DNA of 64,000 nt from Colletes latitarsis (lineage: Eukaryota; Arthropoda; Insecta; Hymenoptera; Colletidae), in assembly GCF_051014445.1 (NCBI RefSeq), contig NC_135146.1, positions 3,100,001-3,164,000 of the forward strand, written 5' to 3'. The notes below the pieces were generated by a model. That model searched no databases. It had not been told where the DNA came from and worked only from the letters and a program-made list of their open reading frames with translations. The position numbers and the translations under genes were made by a program. This document shows positions 40,991 to 48,570 of this stretch, piece by piece. The first letter of the stretch is position 1. Every line of letters starts with the position of its first letter.

Positions 40991-42372
40991 CATACTTCTT
41001 GGCCTGATCCTGGGCGTTTTCTGGTTTGGGTTACGTAGTAATGTGGTACCGCACTGAAGCAGTGAAGTAATCCTGGATTCGATCAATATATTAGAGGGTA
41101 ACACCGGTTAGGTTTGGATTAGGTCTGGTATTTGCCATCATCTGGCTCATGCTTTCGCATTTTTCGCATACTTGTTGGCCAGATCCTGGGCGTTTTCTGG
41201 TATGGATCACGTAGTACTGTGGTACCACACTGAAACAGTGAGTTAAACCTGGGTTCGATCTATATTTTAAAGGATAACACCGGTTTGGTCGGGGTGGGGG
41301 CTGGGATTTGCCATCATCTGGCTCATAGTTTCGCATTTTTCGCATACTTACTGGCCAGATACTGGGCGTTTCTGGTTTGGATCACGTAGTAATGTGGTTC
41401 CACACAACATCAGTGACTTAAACCTGGATACAATCTATATTTTAGAGGATAACACTGGTTAGGTCAGGGTTAGGTCTGGTATTTGCCATCATCTGGCTCA
41501 TACATTCGCATTTTTCGCATACTTGTTGGCCAGGTCCTGGGCGTTTTCTGGTTTGGATCACGTAGTAATGTGGTACCACATTGAAACAGTGAGTTAATCA
41601 TGGATTCAATCTATATAATAGAAGAATAACACCAGTTAGGTCAGGGTTAGGTCTGGTATTTGCCATCATCTGGCTCTTACTTTCGCATTTTTCGCATACT
41701 TGTTGGCCAGATCCTGGGCGTTTTCTGGTTTGGGTCACGTAGCAATGTGGTATCACACTGCAGGAGTGAGTTAAACCTGGATTCAATCTATATAATAGAA
41801 CAATAACACCAGTTAGGACAGGGTTAGGTCTGGTATTTGCCATCATCTGGCTCATACTTTCGCATTTTTCGCATACTTGTTGGCCAGATCCTGGGCGTTA
41901 TCGGGTTTGGGTCAAGTAGTAATGTAGTACCACTCTGAAGCAGTGAGTTAAACAAGGATTCAATCTATATTTTAGAGGATAACACCGGTTTGGTCGGGGT
42001 TAGGTCTGGTATTTGCCATCATCTGGCCCATACTTTCGCATTTTTCGCATACTTGTTGGCCAGATCCTGGGCGTTTTCTGGTTTGGATCACGTAGGAATG
42101 TAGAACCACTCTGAAACAGTGTGTTTATCTTGGATTCAATCTATATTTTAGAGGATAACACCGGTTAGGTCGGGGTTAGGTCTGGTATTTGCCATCATCT
42201 GGCTCATACTTTCGCATTTTTCGCATACTTGTTGGCCAGAACCTGGGCGTTTTCTGGTTTGGGTTACGTAGTAATGTGGATTCACACTGCAACAGTGAGT
42301 TAACCCTGGATTCAATCTATATTTTAGTGGATAACACCGGTTCGGTCGGGGTGAGGGCTGGGATTTGCCATC

Positions 42373-42382
42373 ATCTGGCTCA

Positions 42383-42385
<3 letters not shown>
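42373..42385 (+). repeat. Target-site duplication of E2, 3'-side copy
   Basis: ATCTGGCTCATAC immediately precedes the T-run of E2 and is repeated at 48369-48381 beyond its 5' end. The satellite continues with TTT at this point, so up to three of the Ts may belong to the target and the duplication is 13-16 bp. Confidence 0.9.

Positions 42386-42417
<32 letters not shown>
42386..42417 (-). other. E2 poly(A) tail (T-run on plus strand)
   Basis: There are 32 uninterrupted Ts between target CATAC and element sequence GTCGTGGGG. Two or three may be target Ts. A pure, long tail suggests recent insertion. In target-primed reverse transcription the target TTT would pair with the tail of the RNA. Confidence 0.93.
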
Positions 42418-42418
<1 letters not shown>

Positions 42419-42933
42419 TCGTGGGGAAAATCTTCGAAAGACTCCCTCCCACCTCCTTGGGGAGAGGTTGGAGGGGTGTGTGGGATTCCCCGCGCCCGTA
42501 CAACGACAGGCGCGGGACCTACCCACTAAAAACCCCACGGTGACCCTTCGGCACGCTTTGGGAGGATACCGGGAATCGCTCGAAGCATTCTTCCGGTATC
42601 CTCCCCGTGCCCGCGCTTTCGCGCCCATCCCCCGGGGGGACAATCGGTCCCCCCAGTAGACACACTGCCTCATAGCGGCGGGACGGGGCCACTCCATCCC
42701 GCCGCTATCCTTCCCGGGGCCGCGTTTAGTGGCGGCTGCGAGCCCCAACTCGCAACCGCCCGCGACCCCGTTTCCACCCCTCGGCGGCCGGGCGTTCATG
42801 GCCGCACCAGACCGCCGAGGGTGCCTCGCCTTGAGTCGGACCGGTAGGGGGAGGCACTCCTACCCCCAACCGGTCCGACCCGGCGCCGCCTGGCGGGAGG
42901 AGGGTCCCCTCAGGACCCCCCTCCCAGCCTAGG
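42418..42933 (-). other. E2 3' UTR (516 bp), rich in perfect hairpins
   Basis: The UTR runs from the ORF2 stop to the poly(A) and is the same length in E3. At least seven inverted repeats are visible: 42445-42455 with 42464-42474 (one mismatch here, perfect in E3 and E4); 42489-42496 with 42509-42516; 42561-42572 with 42593-42604; 42634-42641 with 42647-42654; 42674-42683 with 42697-42706; 42778-42787 with 42812-42821; 42837-42845 with 42869-42877. In several LINEs the RT recognises structured 3' UTR RNA; that role here is inference. The short copy E4 retains the first five hairpins. Confidence 0.85.
42561..42604 (-). other. 12-bp perfect stem-loop in E2 3' UTR
   Basis: GGAGGATACCGG (42561-42572) pairs perfectly with CCGGTATCCTCC (42593-42604). 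The 20-base loop itself contains a partial inner stem (GAAT..GCT with AGCATTC). The same stem is unchanged in E4 (60173-60216) and E3 (61558-61601). It is the longest perfect stem I found in the element and a candidate RT-binding structure. Confidence 0.85.
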
Positions 42934-45900
42934 TCATCCGCCACGCCGAGGCGGCCGCCCGCGACGTCTCGCGACCGGGCGACGACCTCGGGCCACCGCA
43001 CGAGCGCGAGCTTCAGCGCGGCGCTGAAGCTCGCGCTCCCTCCCCGCGGCCTCCTTCTGCAACATTACGTTCTCGCAGAAGGAGGCCACGGCCCTCCACT
43101 TCTCCTCGCTGCCGAGCATGGCGCGCACCGCGCCCGGCAGCGAGACATCCCGGCCGACGACGCCGACCAGGACACGGCGCTCCCCCTCCCACGCGGGGCA
43201 TACCTCCAGGGTATGATCCGCCGTGTCCTGCTCAGCGTCGCAGTGGCAGCAACGCGCCGTCGGCTCCTTCCCTATCCGGCACAGGTATCTTCCGAAGCTG
43301 CCATGCCCAGAAAATACCTGTGCCATCCGGTAGGTGAGGCTGCCATGGCCTCTGTCCAGCCACTCCTTCAGGAGTGGCCGAACCGCCCCGACAGTCCGGT
43401 GCCCCGCGGTTGGCAGAGCCAGCCGCTCCTGCCACGCGAGCAACACGGACTGCCGGGCCTGGCGCTTCAAATCGCCCCAAGCAGGTTCCTGCCCGCCCGG
43501 GACCGCCCCCACCCCCGCGCGACGGTCGACGCAGTGCCGGTACATCACCGCGTGCGACCGCGCGAGCAGGTCCATGGGCGGCATCCCCGCTAGAACCGTC
43601 GCCGCCTCATGTGACATGGTCCGATACCCGCGGACGACCCTGAGCGCCATGCGCCTCTGCACCCGACGCAGCATAGTCATGCTGCGCCGGGAGGCAGCCA
43701 GGTCGTCCGCCCAGACGGGGGCCCCGTATAGGGCCACCGACTGGACCATTGCCACATAGAGGCGACGAACTCGGCCCGCCGGGCCCCCCAGGTTGGGCAG
43801 GATCCGGCCCAGAGCCGCAACCATCCTTTCCAACCGGGGGACCAGGCAGCGGAAATGCTCCTCGAAACGCCAGTGGCTATCGAGGATCAGCCCTAGATAC
43901 CTGATCTGGGGCTTCACCTCGATGTCAGCCCCACCCACCCGGATCAGAGGGGGTGGCGGATCCTGCCGAGGTGAATGAAACGCAATCACCTCGGTCTTAT
44001 GGACCGCCACCGTCATCCCCATCCCCCTGATCCGGTCGACGACACGTTGCGACCCCTCCTCCGCGCGACGCATGGCCCTCCCCCAGTGCGCCCCGACGGC
44101 CAGCACCAGTGTGTCATCCGCATAACACACCGTGCTGACGCCGTCGGGGAGGCCGGCCCGCAACACTGAGTCGTACGCGATGTTCCACAGGAGTGGCCCG
44201 AGGACCGACCCCTGCGGAACACCGCAGTACACCTCCCTCCGCATAACACCATCCCGGCCCGGATACTCGATCCACCTGCCGCGGAGATAATCCCCGACGA
44301 CCGCCCTGAGACAAGGGGGGACCCGATGATATTCGAGTCCCCTCCTTATCTCTTCCCAGGGGAGGGTGTTAAAGGCATTGGCAATATCCAAGGATATTGC
44401 CAATGCCACCCCTCCCCGGGAGACGGCCGCCCCCGAGAGGGCCCTCACACGACCTATCGCGTCGATAGTCGATCGGCCCCCCCGGAAACCGAACTGGCAG
44501 TCGGCCAGACCGGGATCACCCCGCGACAGGTGCTCGACGAGGCGGGCAGCAATCACACGCTCGAAGAGCTTGCCCACCTCGTCGAGGAGACAAATGGGCC
44601 GGTATGCGGAGGGAGACTCCGCGGGCCGACCCTCCTTCCGGAGGAGGACCATCCTCGCCACCTTCCAACTGGGGGGGAATCGCCCGTCCCTCAGGCAGCG
44701 GTCGAACAACCGCCTGAGGTCGGCCCCAAGGACGCCCTGGGTCAAGACCCAAACCCGGCCGGGCACACCATCCGGACCCGGGGCCGTGTTACGAACCCCG
44801 AGCCGTCTGATGGCCGCTGCCAGCTCCTCCTGCGTGACCCCCAGCTCGGCCGTCCACTCCACTGGGACAGCCGCCGCCGCCGGAGGACGCGGTCCCCTCT
44901 CCCCAATTGGGAAGAGTGTATTGACCACGTCCTCCAGCAGCCGGGGGTCAAGACCCTCGGTGACGGGGGGCGCCCACGGGCGGAGCTTATTCAGCACCAC
45001 CTTATATGGGCGCCCCCATGGATCGTCATCAAGGGTCTCGAGGAGCTCCTTCCATGCCTGGGTCTTGGCCCGTTTGATGGCGACCTGCAGAGCAACCCGC
45101 GCCACGCGGTATGCTCCATACAGGTCATCAGCTGCCCTCGCTCGCGCCACGCCGTCGCCTGTACGTTGACGACGGCGCGCGCGGGTGTACTGGCGTCGGG
45201 CGCGGACAGTCGCGACTCGCAACTCCGCGATCGCGTCCGACCACCAGTACACCGCCCGGCGAGGAGAAGCCCGCCCGACCCGAGGCATCGCCGCGTCGCA
45301 AATACCCGAGACCAATGCTCCGAGCCGGGCGACCTCCTCCTCTATGCTCGGCAACTCGGCCGCTCCCTGCGGCCAAGTTGCAGCGAGGACAGCCGCCATC
45401 AGGGCGTCCTTGTCCAGGCGCCGAAGCGCCCAGCGGCGTGGTGGGGTGCCACGCAGGCGGCCGTGTCGGGATGCACTCGCGGCGGCAGAGACCTCCATCC
45501 GGATGTACCGGTGATCGGAGAGTGTCTCTGCCCCCGCGACCACGTGCCAACCCGACACCATGCGCACGGCGTTGGGGGTCGCGAATCCAACATCCACGAT
45601 GGACCCCCCATATCGCCGCACGCATGTGTGCTCCGACCCCCGGTTCAATACCCGGAGGTCGAGCCCCGCCGCCCAATCGCCCAGGATCCCGCCGCGAACG
45701 GAGGTCCTGGGGGATCCCCAAGCCACCGACTTGGCATTAAAATCCCCCAGGACCAGCACCGGCCGGGCCGCGTAGCGCTGCACGCATGCCGCGACCTCGG
45801 CCAAGTACAGCTCGAACGCAGCGTGACCGCTACGGGGCGAAATGTAACACCCCACCACAGCGACTCCCCCCCAGTCCACGGCGACGAATCCCCGACCGCG

Positions 45901-46116
45901 CTCCAACAAGGAGAACGGTGGGGACCCGTCGCCCCCTCCCCATACCGTCGCCACCAAGCCGTCCGCGTCGCCCACCCAATGAGGGTGATCAGGGACGCGG
46001 TACGGCTCGGCGGCGACCGCCAGGCCAACCCCCCACTCCGCGAGGACTTGGGACATCAAGTCCTGTGCCGCGCGGCAGTGGTTGAGGTTGGCCTGGAGGA
46101 GGAGGCGGGGCGGCAT
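42934..46116 (-). CDS. E2 ORF2: APE endonuclease / reverse transcriptase, intact (1060 aa)
   Basis: ORF2 makes the enzyme that nicks the target and copies element RNA into the nick. Residues 1-205 are an APE-type endonuclease: QANLN with Asn11 in the usual first Asn position, Glu37 in AAEPY, Asp125/Asn127 in GDFNAKS, Asp175 in SIVDVGF, and SDH at 200-202. Residues 220-440 form the linker, with WWSDAIAELR near 291, the region where a Myb-like motif has been described in TRAS/R1 elements. RT spans about 440-745: NTAPGPDGVPG, CQFGFRGGRST, catalytic Asp577 in LDIANAFN, GVPQGSVLGP, the YADD box at 665-668, and RYLGLILD at 739-746. A C-x2-C-x8-H-x4-C motif lies at 956-973. The tail (1030-1060) is very Arg-rich and contains RRRGRPPRR, an AT-hook-like core. 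No RNase H domain is evident. The ATG overlaps the ORF1 stop. All catalytic residues expected of the family are present. Confidence 0.96.
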   Translation of the reverse strand: MPPRLLLQANLNHCRAAQDLMSQVLAEWGVGLAVAAEPYRVPDHPHWVGDADGLVATVWGGGDGSPPFSLLERGRGFVAVDWGGVAVVGCYISPRSGHAAFELYLAEVAACVQRYAARPVLVLGDFNAKSVAWGSPRTSVRGGILGDWAAGLDLRVLNRGSEHTCVRRYGGSIVDVGFATPNAVRMVSGWHVVAGAETLSDHRYIRMEVSAAASASRHGRLRGTPPRRWALRRLDKDALMAAVLAATWPQGAAELPSIEEEVARLGALVSGICDAAMPRVGRASPRRAVYWWSDAIAELRVATVRARRQYTRARRRQRTGDGVARARAADDLYGAYRVARVALQVAIKRAKTQAWKELLETLDDDPWGRPYKVVLNKLRPWAPPVTEGLDPRLLEDVVNTLFPIGERGPRPPAAAAVPVEWTAELGVTQEELAAAIRRLGVRNTAPGPDGVPGRVWVLTQGVLGADLRRLFDRCLRDGRFPPSWKVARMVLLRKEGRPAESPSAYRPICLLDEVGKLFERVIAARLVEHLSRGDPGLADCQFGFRGGRSTIDAIGRVRALSGAAVSRGGVALAISLDIANAFNTLPWEEIRRGLEYHRVPPCLRAVVGDYLRGRWIEYPGRDGVMRREVYCGVPQGSVLGPLLWNIAYDSVLRAGLPDGVSTVCYADDTLVLAVGAHWGRAMRRAEEGSQRVVDRIRGMGMTVAVHKTEVIAFHSPRQDPPPPLIRVGGADIEVKPQIRYLGLILDSHWRFEEHFRCLVPRLERMVAALGRILPNLGGPAGRVRRLYVAMVQSVALYGAPVWADDLAASRRSMTMLRRVQRRMALRVVRGYRTMSHEAATVLAGMPPMDLLARSHAVMYRHCVDRRAGVGAVPGGQEPAWGDLKRQARQSVLLAWQERLALPTAGHRTVGAVRPLLKEWLDRGHGSLTYRMAQVFSGHGSFGRYLCRIGKEPTARCCHCDAEQDTADHTLEVCPAWEGERRVLVGVVGRDVSLPGAVRAMLGSEEKWRAVASFCENVMLQKEAAGRERELQRRAEARARAVARGRRPVARRRGRPPRRGG

Positions 46117-46118
46117 TA
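46114..46118 (-). promoter_or_regulatory. TAATG stop/start overlap joining ORF1 and ORF2
   Basis: On the minus strand the ORF1 stop TAA (46118-46116) shares its last A with the ORF2 ATG (46116-46114). The same UAAUG arrangement is known from the Bombyx telomeric LINE SART1, where it supports translational coupling by termination and reinitiation on a bicistronic RNA. That function is inferred here from the identical geometry. In E1 the sequence is still present but ORF1 now ends three bases upstream because of its frameshift. Confidence 0.88.
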
Positions 46119-47984
46119 ATTAATGGCCGCGCCAGCCTCCTCCTGGCCGTCCGTCCCCGTAGCACCGTCCACCTCCATGGAGGACGATGCCAACGCCCTC
46201 GGCACCGGAGCCGGTGCAGCCCGCCTCTTCCTCTCCTTCCGGGAGGGGGGGGAGCACTTCTTGCTCCCCACCCTGTGATCGGCTGGCCTCCCCATGTCCG
46301 CACACAGCGGGCAGTGGGGGGCCGCCGAGCACCGGCTCGCACGGTGCTCTTTGGCACCGCAGCGGTAACACTGACCGCTGCGGTCCACCGGCGAGGTGCA
46401 CCACTGCCTCACGTGCCCCAATTCGAGGCAGCGGTGACACTGGAGCGGGCGCGGCGCGAGGATTTCCACTCGCGCCGAAACCCACCCCACCAACACCCTC
46501 CCGGATTCCGCCACCTTACGGGCGGCGGAGAGGGGGCACCGGGCCCACACCGACCCGAGGCCGGAGGGCGACCTGCGGATCTCTCCGATCCGCAGGTCCT
46601 CCACAGGACAGTCCCCCGCCCTCGCAAGGGCACGGGACACATCCTGTGCGCTGACCGAGTCGTCCAGCCCACAAACGCGCATCTCCGTGCGCTTCGTGGG
46701 CCGGGCGACCCGGACACCTCGCTCGCCCAGCTGCTCCCGGAGCCTCTGGGCGAGACGATCCGCCTTCGCGCCGCCTTCTGCACCGGGGATCTCCAGCAAG
46801 AGACCCCCGGTCACGGCCCTCTTCGCCCTCACGGAGGCGATGCCCAGCTCTTCCAGGGAGATATTCTCCCTGGCGAGCCGCATCGCCTCCGCGAGGGTCA
46901 GGTCGCCCCCCTGCGCAACGGTCAGCGTCACCGCTGCCGTTTTTGGGGGACGACCTGGTCGTGCCTTCCCGACCTTCGCGGCCTTTACCTTGGCCGGCGG
47001 CGGCGGAGGCGGAGGCTGCGGTTGCGAGGCCTTCCTCGCCGCCCGCTTCGCCTTCCGCCCCACCACCTCACTCCACGCCACCCCCCCTTGGGAGGGTGCT
47101 GTGGAGGACGCGACCACGGGTACACCACCCCCCTTGGGGGTCGCGACCCGGGGCCCTGGTGCCGCAACGCTGGGCGGAGCCTTCACTCCGCCCTTCTTTG
47201 CCTTCCCCGACTGTACCGGAACAGGTCGGGGAGGCACCGCCTTCCTGCTGACCGCTCTTCCGGCGAGGAGCTCCTCCCGGAAGGCGGCCAGCTTGCCATC
47301 AATCATGTCCCCAATCCTCCTCAGAAGATCGTCTTCTGAGGAGGACGGGGACTTCTTCACGGGCGGAGTGCGGGTGGAGGGGCCCGCGGTGCCCCGCACC
47401 ACTGCCGCCGCACTCCGCTTATTTACCTCCGCCGAGGGACGCGGCGGTGGAGGAGGAGGGAGGATGGGAGGGAGGGCCGCGCTGTTCCACAGCGCCTCTG
47501 CCCTCCTCCTCCCCTGTCGCTCCTCCTCCAACAGGAGCTGCAGACGGGCGTTCCGCCCTCTGAGCTCCCGCGCCGCCTCCCTCATTTCCTCCGCCGCGGC
47601 CTTCAGGGCCTCCGCGCCACCGCTTTTCTGCCCCTTAAAGGCGCAGGCAGCGGCGACTTTCTCCACCCGCCTCAGGGACGAGGAGATCCTCTCCGATATC
47701 TCCTCGGTCACCTCGTCCCTGAGGCAACTCAGCCTCACCGACGGGCTCATCGCCCCGCCCACCTCGACGACGGCCTGCCCCGTCCTCTTCCTCTTAGAGC
47801 CTATGTGGCTCGTGCTGGAGGAGAAGGACGAGACCGACGCCGTCTCGTCGTCCTCCGCCACCCTCCACGAAGCCGGACCTGGCGCTGAGTGGGGCGCGAG
47901 CGCCGCCACCCTAACCCCAACCCCGTCTCCGTCCTCCCCAACCGACAAAACCCGCCCCATCCCCATTTTATTTTCTGTGTCCAT
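46116..47984 (-). CDS. E2 ORF1: gag-like RNA-binding protein, intact (622 aa)
   Basis: The start chosen is the first ATG (MDTENKMGMG), which has A at -3 and G at +4. The open frame extends 12 codons upstream only from a GTG. Numbering from this Met: a Ser-rich segment with a KRKR basic cluster (about 50-70); a charged helical stretch with heptad-like Leu/Ala spacing, probably coiled coil (about 88-165); Pro-rich (about 170-185); a Lys/Arg- and Pro-rich linker (about 245-350) ending in KARPGRPPK; an RRM-like region (about 430-512); then three zinc knuckles. These are C516-x2-C-x4-H-x4-C529, C539-x2-C-x4-H-x4-C552, and a variant C558-x2-C-x8-H-x6-C577. Three C-terminal knuckles are typical of R1-clade ORF1, which packages element RNA and accompanies it to the target. 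The last 45 residues are low-complexity and acidic. Confidence 0.94.
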   Translation of the reverse strand: MDTENKMGMGRVLSVGEDGDGVGVRVAALAPHSAPGPASWRVAEDDETASVSSFSSSTSHIGSKRKRTGQAVVEVGGAMSPSVRLSCLRDEVTEEISERISSSLRRVEKVAAACAFKGQKSGGAEALKAAAEEMREAARELRGRNARLQLLLEEERQGRRRAEALWNSAALPPILPPPPPPRPSAEVNKRSAAAVVRGTAGPSTRTPPVKKSPSSSEDDLLRRIGDMIDGKLAAFREELLAGRAVSRKAVPPRPVPVQSGKAKKGGVKAPPSVAAPGPRVATPKGGGVPVVASSTAPSQGGVAWSEVVGRKAKRAARKASQPQPPPPPPPAKVKAAKVGKARPGRPPKTAAVTLTVAQGGDLTLAEAMRLARENISLEELGIASVRAKRAVTGGLLLEIPGAEGGAKADRLAQRLREQLGERGVRVARPTKRTEMRVCGLDDSVSAQDVSRALARAGDCPVEDLRIGEIRRSPSGLGSVWARCPLSAARKVAESGRVLVGWVSARVEILAPRPLQCHRCLELGHVRQWCTSPVDRSGQCYRCGAKEHRASRCSAAPHCPLCADMGRPADHRVGSKKCSPPSRKERKRRAAPAPVPRALASSSMEVDGATGTDGQEEAGAAIN

Positions 47985-48367
47985 AATAGTCCCACGAGAT
48001 GGTCGGAAATAAAGGTCCACCCGGGCAGAGCCGCCTTACCCGGGTAAGCCTAATACTCCGGGGGTTCGGCAGGTTCCCCGGAGGTGGTCGCTTGGGATTG
48101 GGCCTTCTCCCCCAACCATGCATCCCATCGCCGCGCACCATAGCTTAGGATTGGAGGGCGATATTATAGAGTCGCCATACTCGTGGCCCAGGCGGTTAAG
48201 CCAAGACCCCCGTTCCTCCTGCCGTCACGTACCATTCACAAAACCAATAGGGAATTGTGAATGGGTCGTTGTGACGACCAACAGGAGGCTTACGGTGTGT
48301 GTATGACTCGGGTACCCCGGGTTCGTTAAGCCCGTACTGCAGCTGAAAGGCTGGCAGCCCCTGAGGG
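47985..48367 (-). promoter_or_regulatory. E2 5' UTR (383 bp) with several stem-loops
   Basis: The leader runs between the 5' junction and ORF1. Inverted repeats visible are CTCCGGGG (48056-48063) with CCCCGGAG (48076-48083), ATTCACAA (48234-48241) with TTGTGAAT (48255-48262), and GGTCGT (48264-48269) with ACGACC (48274-48279, loop TGTG). All three are also present in E1. An internal promoter is expected for such elements but cannot be pointed to. I looked for a self-cleaving HDV-like ribozyme fold at the extreme 5' end and could not establish one. Confidence 0.75.
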
Positions 48368-48368
48368 A

Positions 48369-48381
48369 ATCTGGCTCATAC
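48369..48381 (+). repeat. Target-site duplication of E2, 5'-side copy
   Basis: ATCTGGCTCATAC repeats 42373-42385. One extra A (48368) lies between the element end CTGAGGG and the duplication; E1 has a T at the same place. The satellite then continues with TTTCGCATT. Confidence 0.9.
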
Positions 48382-48570
48382 TTTCGCATTTTTCGCATAA
48401 TTGTTGACCAGATCCCGGGCGTTTTCTGGGTTGGATCACGTAGTAATGTGGTTCCACACAACATCAGTGACTTAAACCTGGATACAATCTATATTTTAGA
48501 GGATAACACTGGTTAGGTCAGGATTAGGTCTGGGATTTGCCATCATCTGGCTCATGCTTTCGCATTTTTC

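Larger units (their letters stand above)
4532..42385 (+). repeat. Satellite array 1: about 215 head-to-tail 176-bp monomers
   Basis: The array is uninterrupted for 37.9 kb. The spacing of the landmark GTTGGCCAGATCC is 176 bp over successive units (4567, 4743, 4919, 5095 for its variant). Starting the monomer at TTAGGTCAGG, it contains in order: two TTAGG motifs, ATTTGCCATCATCTGGCTC, the doubled TTTCGCAT motif, GGCCAGATCCTGGGCG, TGGTTTGGATCACGTAG, the palindrome TGTGGTACCACA, the CACTGAAACAGTG hairpin, then GGATTCAATCTATATTTTAG and GATAACACCGG. Monomers differ by scattered substitutions that define recurring subtypes, and larger blocks are duplicated. No gene is seen. Open frames of 60-170 codons are translations of the repeat. 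Confidence 0.98.
42386..48368 (-). mobile_element. Full-length, apparently intact non-LTR retrotransposon copy E2 (R1/SART-like)
   Basis: Read on the minus strand the element comprises a 383-bp 5' UTR, ORF1, ORF2, a 516-bp 3' UTR and a poly(A) tail. The tail appears on the plus strand as a run of 32 Ts (42386-42417). ORF1 and ORF2 are both open, joined by TAATG. A 13-bp duplication of the satellite target flanks the element. It is much more GC-rich than the satellite around it, a sign that it evolved under different constraints. ORF1 with three CCHC knuckles, APE-type endonuclease, C-terminal CCHC, no visible RNase H and a roughly 14-bp TSD are what is known of the R1 clade. It is the only complete copy in the window, and nothing in its sequence argues against activity. 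Confidence 0.95.

Noticed and set aside
4532..42385. CRISPR-like array because of regular spacing
   Set aside because: The whole 176-bp unit repeats, with no unique spacers between short conserved repeats, and the context is eukaryotic.
42386..42417. T-run as a Pol III terminator or simple repeat
   Set aside because: It adjoins the element 3' UTR exactly at the target site, recurs in the same place in E3 and E4, and is fully explained as a poly(A) tail.
44326..46119. 597-codon open frame on the plus strand opposite E2 ORF2 (and its 529-codon counterpart at 696-2285 in E1)
   Set aside because: It is antisense to a strongly supported ORF2. GC-rich codon use in one frame leaves few stops in the opposite frame. 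The translation is Pro/Arg-rich with no recognisable domain.
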